From: Chthonomonadaceae bacterium
GTDB lineage: Bacteria > Armatimonadota > Chthonomonadetes > Chthonomonadales > Chthonomonadaceae
Reading direction: 5' to 3'
NCBI GenBank assembly: GCA_014377395.1
Contig: JACMPS010000332.1
Span: forward strand, 1-9,494
DNA length: 9,494 bases
The notes beneath the pieces were generated by a model. That model was not told the DNA's origin and ran no database searches. It worked only from the letters and a program-made list of their open reading frames with translations. This document shows positions 6,968 through 9,494 of the stretch, one piece after another. Within the stretch, counting starts at the first letter, position 1. Every line of letters starts with the position of its first letter. Position numbers and translations under genes: made by a program.

Positions 6968-6993
6968 TCGGCACTCCAAAGAGATCAAGGCTC

Positions 6994-7024
6994 GAAAACG
7001 GAGGAAACTATTTTCCGGCTTCCG
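6994..7024 (-). terminator. Weak terminator-like hairpin after tRNA-Ser
   Basis: On the minus strand, CGGA (7024-7021), four unpaired bases and GGAAA pair with TTTCC and TCCG, followed by TTTTC. The stem is nine pairs with a bulge and a short T-run. If it works it would partly separate tRNA-Ser from the PIG-L gene; it is weak enough for read-through. Confidence 0.3.
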
Positions 7025-7044
7025 AACCCCAACAAAGGGAAAAG

Positions 7045-7132
7045 CGGAGTGATAGGGATTCGAACCCTAGACAGGGATTAACCTATACACGATTTCCAAT
7101 CGTGCTCCTTAGACCAACTCGGACATCACTCC
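7045..7132 (-). tRNA. tRNA-Ser (anticodon GGA)
   Basis: On the minus strand the acceptor arms GGAGTGA and TCACTCC pair perfectly (7132-7126 with 7052-7046), with discriminator G at 7045 as usual for tRNA-Ser. The anticodon arm is CACGA-TTGGAAA-TCGTG, giving anticodon GGA, which reads UCC and UCU. A long variable arm (about ATAGGTTAATCCCTGTCT) identifies a class II tRNA. The T-arm is AGGG-TTCGAAT-CCCT. The gene does not encode CCA, which must be added after transcription. It is the first gene downstream of a consensus promoter and lies 77 bp before the PIG-L start. Confidence 0.97.
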
Positions 7133-7138
7133 ATAAGA

Positions 7139-7167
7139 CAACCCTCCCGTAAGTAGAGGGAGGGTTG
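7139..7167 (-). promoter_or_regulatory. Stable hairpin in the tRNA-Ser 5' leader
   Basis: CAACCCTCCC (7139-7148) and GGGAGGGTTG (7158-7167) are perfect 10-bp inverted repeats with a 9-nt loop. In the pre-tRNA the hairpin ends six nt before the mature 5' end, between the predicted start of transcription and the RNase P site. It has no T-run, so it is not an evident terminator. A role in leader processing or stability is inference. Confidence 0.6.
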
Positions 7168-7183
7168 GTAAACAACAAGAGCC

Positions 7184-7213
7184 ATTATAGCACAGGAGAG
7201 GGGTGACTGTCAA
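7184..7213 (-). promoter_or_regulatory. Perfect-consensus promoter for tRNA-Ser and probably the PIG-L cluster
   Basis: On the minus strand TTGACA (7213-7208) and TATAAT (7189-7184) both match consensus exactly, with an 18-bp spacer. The -10 is preceded by TGC, making an extended -10 (TGnTATAAT). Transcription should start near 7177, giving a leader of about 45 nt before tRNA-Ser. No comparable promoter is seen between the tRNA and the PIG-L gene, so read-through is the simplest source of cluster mRNA. Confidence 0.9.
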
Positions 7214-7279
7214 CGCCAAAAAGGGCGAAACTACCGGAATCTAATCAGGAAATTAGCGAACGAACAAAAAAGGGGCAAA

Positions 7280-7313
7280 CTGAAAATGGGAGGGTGCTTG
7301 AACACCCTCCCAT
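7280..7313 (-). terminator. Strong hairpin, possible minus-strand terminator
   Basis: ATGGGAGGGTG (7286-7296) and CACCCTCCCAT (7303-7313) form an 11-bp perfect stem with a 6-nt loop. Read on the minus strand it is followed by TTTCAGTTTG, a modest T-run, so it could end a minus-strand RNA. Read on the + strand it is the 5' leader hairpin of the small ORF at 7354. Either use, or both, is possible. Confidence 0.45.
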
Positions 7314-7318
7314 ATCCT

Positions 7319-7346
7319 GCGGAGTTACCTCCGCCAAGAAAGGAGA
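7319..7346 (+). promoter_or_regulatory. Leader hairpin that can trade partners with the ribosome binding site
   Basis: GCGGAG (7319-7324) pairs with CTCCGC (7329-7334) around a UUAC loop. The same CTCC (7329-7332) can instead pair with GGAG (7342-7345), which is the Shine-Dalgarno core of the small ORF starting at 7354. The two pairings exclude each other. The arrangement is seen in sequence; use as a translational switch is inference. Confidence 0.4.
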
Positions 7347-7353
7347 GACTAAC

Positions 7354-7419
7354 ATGAATAGTTTCTTATTCTGGCTCAGCCTGATTGCAAGCGCGATTAC
7401 GGTTTGCACAGCGAACTGA
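7354..7419 (+). CDS. Small hydrophobic protein, 21 residues
   Basis: ATG 7354 is preceded by AAAGGAGAG (7340-7348) at good spacing, one of the best ribosome binding sites in the window. The ORF encodes MNSFLFWLSLIASAITV then CTAN and stops at TGA 7417-7419. Residues 4-17 are almost wholly hydrophobic with one Trp, suggesting insertion in the membrane. There is no similarity I can name; small single-helix type I toxins and leader peptides have this size and character. The 5' side carries two hairpins, and the stop codon lies in the loop of a third. No clear + strand promoter is visible and no + strand gene follows. Hidden-gene status rests on the start site and composition only. Confidence 0.5.
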   Translation: MNSFLFWLSLIASAITVCTAN

Positions 7420-7541
7420 TCGCTGTGCCGACGTATCGCACGAGCGAAACGGCGACGCCGCCGATCGCTTAAGGAATAACTTAGGCGATTGAACACCTGT
7501 CGAGAGTCTTCAACATTTTCGGCAGGAGCAACTCTTCTGCC
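7406..7541. other. Cluster of inverted repeats (structured RNA region, strand unknown)
   Basis: Three clear hairpins follow one another. GCACAGCGA (7406-7414) pairs with TCGCTGTGC (7420-7428) around loop ACTGA. CGATCGCTTAAG (7462-7473) pairs with CTTAGGCGATTG (7480-7491) over 12 positions including two G-T pairs. GGCAG (7521-7525) pairs with CTGCC (7537-7541), with inner GAG/CTC pairing. A GC-rich segment (GGCGACGCC, near 7451) adds a smaller one. No known RNA family (tmRNA, RNase P, SRP, common riboswitches) is recognised on either strand. The rest of 7133-7655 shows only the elements listed separately. Confidence 0.45.
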
Positions 7542-7590
7542 CTTGCAGACAATTTTCTTGTACCACAACGGTGCGATTTTAGACCACTCA

Positions 7591-7638
7591 TAAAAGAAAA
7601 TATAAAGGAGGACGGAAACTAAAGTTTCCGTCCTCCTT
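7591..7638 (-). terminator. Strong rho-independent terminator of the sigma factor gene
   Basis: AAGGAGGACGGAAACT (7605-7620) and AGTTTCCGTCCTCCTT (7623-7638) are perfect 16-bp inverted repeats around two bases. On the minus strand the hairpin is followed by TATATTTTCTTTTA. It begins 18 bp after the sigma factor stop. The + side has no T-run, so it serves the minus strand. Confidence 0.85.
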
Positions 7639-7655
7639 CTCGACACATTGATGAC

Positions 7656-8312
7656 TTACGCAGTCTGCAGTTTGAGCGGCTCGGCGGTTGCACGGCGACG
7701 GCGCCCCTTTGCGGTGGCTCCGGCGTTCATCGCCTCACGGAGTAGCAGTCTGCCTCGGTGGATGCGTGAACGCACCGTGCCGATACTGGAACTCATGCGA
7801 ACCGCAATCTCTTCGTAGGACAAGCCTTCGACATCACAGAGCAGAACGGCGGTGCGAAACGTCTCCGGCAATGTCGAAAGCGCACTCTGCAACTTCTCGT
7901 CCATGACCTGCTCCATCAGATTACGCTCCGGGTTGGAGGTATCATCCTGAATTTGCATCAGCAGGTTGTCGTCACCCTCGTCGTCGCCCATTGGCTGATC
8001 GAGTGAGAGCGGCTTTTGTTTCGGACGGCGGCGCAAAAGATCAATAAACAGATTTGACAGGATGCGGAAAAACCAACTCTCGAAAGGTAGTTGTCGGTTG
8101 TAGGTTCCAAAAGAGCGGAACGCACGGAGGTAAGCCTCCTGGGTCAAATCTTCGGCATCGTCGCGGTTTCCGGTCATCCGGTACGCCATATTGTAAGCCT
8201 GTCGCTGGGTTCGCTCCATGAGCCGTGTAAATTCACGTCGGTCTTCTACGGAGTGTGCCGCGTTGGGCAAAGTGTTCACGGTGGTTGTCTCGTCCAGAGT
8301 ATTCGTATTCAT
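7656..8312 (-). CDS. ECF-type (RpoE-like) RNA polymerase sigma factor
   Basis: Numbered from ATG 8312 (218 residues). It directs RNA polymerase to a stress or envelope regulon, as group 4 sigma-70 proteins do. Region 2 spans about 26-96, with AYRMTGNRDDAEDLTQEAY at 43-61 (core-enzyme binding) and FESWFFRILSNLFIDLLRR near 77-95 (-10 recognition). An acidic linker (about 105-133) precedes region 4 at 137-194: LPETFRTAVLLCDVEGLSYE, then the helix-turn-helix EIAVRMSSSIGTVRSRIHRGR. A basic tail (KGRRRR) follows. No regions 1.1 or 3 are present, which places it in the ECF group. ATG 8312 has a purine-rich GAGGAGAGAGGG upstream; ATG 8390 would add 26 residues beyond the usual ECF N-terminus. No anti-sigma gene lies next to it, so its control is unknown. 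Confidence 0.92.
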   Translation of the reverse strand: MNTNTLDETTTVNTLPNAAHSVEDRREFTRLMERTQRQAYNMAYRMTGNRDDAEDLTQEAYLRAFRSFGTYNRQLPFESWFFRILSNLFIDLLRRRPKQKPLSLDQPMGDDEGDDNLLMQIQDDTSNPERNLMEQVMDEKLQSALSTLPETFRTAVLLCDVEGLSYEEIAVRMSSSIGTVRSRIHRGRLLLREAMNAGATAKGRRRRATAEPLKLQTA

Positions 8313-8475
8313 GGCTGTCCCTCTCTCCTCTTCTACCTGTTTGCGTAGTTGGAACGGGGTCGCTCTAAGCGGCTCCTGCAAGGTCGTCATCGCCCTGCAT
8401 TTAGTAATTCACACTTGAGTTTTGTACTCGTCTCTCACCCTATTCAACCGATCACAAACCCGAATCGTTCACTTT

Positions 8476-8515
8476 ATTTTTGCTTCTTTGCGTTTTTTTT
8501 AATTTTTTTCACGTT
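8476..8515. other. A/T-rich tract in the TetR-sigma spacer
   Basis: A run rich in T on the + strand (TTTTTTTTAATTTTTTT near 8492-8508) lies between the TetR stop and the sigma factor. On the minus strand it is an A-tract about 90-190 bp upstream of the sigma factor starts, where it could bend DNA or act as a distant UP-like element. No convincing -35/-10 pair was found nearer the sigma gene; TTGAAT and TACAAA occur but only 15 bp apart. Confidence 0.3.
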
Positions 8516-8570
8516 TGTCACTAGCACTTACTTTGACGTATCGTAGCGGCTATAGTTTCGTGACTTGGGG

Positions 8571-9182
8571 TCATTTCGCCAAAATCTTTCTCAATGCGAT
8601 TAATCCCTCCACAAGAAACCTTCTGTCTTCCTTCACTTTTGCTAGCACCATTAGCCCCTGCAAGGTTGCAAGTGTCAACAATGCGAGTGCGTCTTCCGAA
8701 AGGTCATCCCGTATCTCTCCACACGCCCTGCCCTCTCGAAGACAACTACTGATCTCCATTTCCATTTGCGTGAAGACCTGCGTGAGAGCCTGCCGAAACC
8801 TCTGCTGTTTTTCTCGCTCAGAAGTCGAGAGTTGTGTCTCACAAATCAGAGAAGAAGCGAAGTTCCCGAATGGACACCCCGCTTTGACGGCTTGGGTTTG
8901 CGCCTGTATCGCCCCCTCGAAATAAAGAGAAAGGCGAGAGAGAGGCGTCTTGCTTGGGTCGGTCAAAAGCGCGGTGCTTTTGATTTTGTGTGCTTGATGA
9001 TAGGCTTCGAGAGAAGCCAGCGCAAGATCGTCTTTGGTGCGAAAGTGATAATAGAAGTTACTTTTCGCAACGCCACACTCTCGCAATAAATCATCTACAC
9101 TGGTGGAAGCGTAACCTTTTTGGTGAAACATTTCCATGGCACAACGCAGGATTTTTTCACGATTGCCCGAGGTCTTTTCCAT
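8571..9182 (-). CDS. TetR/AcrR-family transcriptional repressor
   Basis: 203 residues from ATG 9182. The N-terminal domain matches TetR: NREKILRCAMEMFHQKGY (7-24), then the helix-turn-helix TSVDDLLRECGVAKSNFYYHF (27-47) followed by TKDDL. The ligand-binding C-terminal part contains AGCPFGNFASSL (101-112), a pattern seen in the LmrA/YxaF-like branch, and hydrophobic helices at 164-181 and 188-202. It should act as a dimeric repressor released by a small molecule; the ligand is unknown. GTG 9197 is an alternative start five codons earlier. The promoter and operator just upstream suggest autoregulation. No transporter or enzyme gene divergent to it is visible in the window. Confidence 0.92.
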   Translation of the reverse strand: MEKTSGNREKILRCAMEMFHQKGYASTSVDDLLRECGVAKSNFYYHFRTKDDLALASLEAYHQAHKIKSTALLTDPSKTPLSRLSLYFEGAIQAQTQAVKAGCPFGNFASSLICETQLSTSEREKQQRFRQALTQVFTQMEMEISSCLREGRACGEIRDDLSEDALALLTLATLQGLMVLAKVKEDRRFLVEGLIALRKILAK

Positions 9183-9218
9183 AATTGTGTTTCTCACTCT
9201 ATCCCGTTTGTTTTCGGT

Positions 9219-9242
9219 TTAGATAGTACCGGTTCGTCCTAA
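9219..9242. promoter_or_regulatory. Probable TetR operator
   Basis: A 24-bp imperfect palindrome has left arm TTAGATAGTACC and right arm GGTTCGTCCTAA, matching at 8 of 12 positions per arm and centred on ACCGGT. It starts right at the predicted transcription start of the TetR gene (about 9243), where a bound dimer would block initiation. AGATAGTA also recurs at 9246-9253 as a direct repeat 25 bp away. Confidence 0.5.
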
Positions 9243-9249
9243 CAGAGAT

Positions 9250-9278
9250 AGTATAAGGCATAACCGCACAGAAAGCAA
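9250..9278 (-). promoter_or_regulatory. Promoter of the TetR-family gene
   Basis: On the minus strand TTGCTT (9278-9273) and TATACT (9255-9250) are separated by exactly 17 bp. The -10 matches consensus at five of six positions, the -35 at three. The predicted start near 9243 gives a 60-nt leader that carries the operator. Confidence 0.6.
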
Positions 9279-9333
9279 GGGCTTCCGCAAAATAATCGCA
9301 ACTTTTTTTGTTACAAATCAAAACAGGGAAGAA

Positions 9334-9450
9334 AGTGTTAAGGGTTGAGATAAAGGTTTTGCCCCCACCCCAAAATCCGGGAGAGGGGAAACAAGGCAAA
9401 TTCACGCAAATCTTCCCTTCTAATCTCTACTCCCTATCACCTAACCCCTC
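9334..9450 (+). repeat. MITE-like intergenic repeat, copy 3
   Basis: The core AAAATCCGGGAGAGGGGA (9372-9389) equals that of copy 2. The left edge AGTGTTAAGGGTTGAG (9334-9349) is the inverse of the right edge of copy 1 at 15 of 16 positions. The right edge ATCACCTAACCCCTCA (9437-9452), inverted, resembles the left edge of copy 2. No ORF is inside. Confidence 0.6.
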
Positions 9451-9451
9451 A

Positions 9452-9494
9452 TTATTTCCTGGACTTTGCGAGGGCGTCGGTCAAGACGAGAGCG
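9452..9494 (-). CDS. Possible 3' end of a minus-strand gene (partial)
   Basis: One minus-strand frame reads ALVLTDALAKSRK and ends at TAA (9454-9452), just beside repeat copy 3. The composition is protein-like and the stop position suits a repeat inserted after a gene. A second frame stays open to a TAG inside the repeat with an Arg-rich peptide, which is less likely. Too short to identify. Confidence 0.4.
   Translation of the reverse strand, partial: ALVLTDALAKSRK

Noticed and set aside
7245..7646. 133-codon minus-strand open frame in the structured spacer
   Set aside because: It starts inside the sigma factor terminator hairpin, has no ribosome binding site, and its Arg-rich part arises from palindromic GC-rich sequence. 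Its composition is not protein-like.
8391..8570. ECF-type autoregulatory promoter for the sigma factor
   Set aside because: GAAC occurs at a plausible place on the minus strand, but no matching -10 at the right distance could be found.
8515..8925. 136-codon + strand open frame opposite the TetR gene
   Set aside because: Shadow of the TetR gene: Ser/Arg/Cys-rich translation with no domain.

Overview
The window is a bacterial chromosomal segment of moderate GC with ordinary housekeeping and accessory genes. No phage, plasmid, IS transposase or CRISPR signal is visible. The phylum cannot be fixed from the sequence. A phytanoyl-CoA-dioxygenase-family gene, a membrane-anchored PIG-L protein with a sugar-binding-like tail and short dispersed intergenic palindromes would fit Armatimonadota, Chloroflexota or Planctomycetota-like bacteria; this is a weak inference. 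Near-consensus TTGACA/TATAAT promoters show a standard primary sigma factor. TGA is used as a stop by several genes.

Layout. Bases 1-102 are the 3' end of an unidentified + strand gene, followed by a long spacer with two candidate terminators and copy 1 of a MITE-like repeat. A + strand TatD-family nuclease (529-1311, probably leaderless) converges with, and overlaps by 53 bp, a minus-strand HAD phosphatase/beta-phosphoglucomutase-like gene (1259-1933). A spacer with repeat copy 2 leads to a + strand PhyH-family dioxygenase (2320-3198). Then comes a compact minus-strand cluster, read from high to low coordinates: tRNA-Ser(GGA) with a perfect-consensus promoter, a membrane-anchored PIG-L deacetylase with a CBM9-like tail, nadD, rsfS, and a TPR/membrane protein. 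Start-stop overlaps and short gaps within the protein genes indicate co-transcription. They join NAD synthesis, ribosome silencing and probably envelope functions.

The right part holds a minus-strand ECF sigma factor (7656-8312) with a very strong terminator, and a minus-strand TetR regulator (8571-9182) with its own promoter and an imperfect palindromic operator next to the predicted start of transcription. The end has repeat copy 3 and possibly the last 13 codons of another minus-strand gene.

The most unusual stretch is 7280-7541, between the tRNA promoter and the sigma factor. It contains a well-formed ribosome binding site and a 21-codon hydrophobic + strand ORF, set among at least five hairpins. 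One hairpin arm could alternatively mask that ribosome binding site, and an Arg-rich stretch continues in frame after the UGA stop. It could be a type I toxin-like small membrane protein, a leader peptide, or a structured RNA locus. None of these is proven here.
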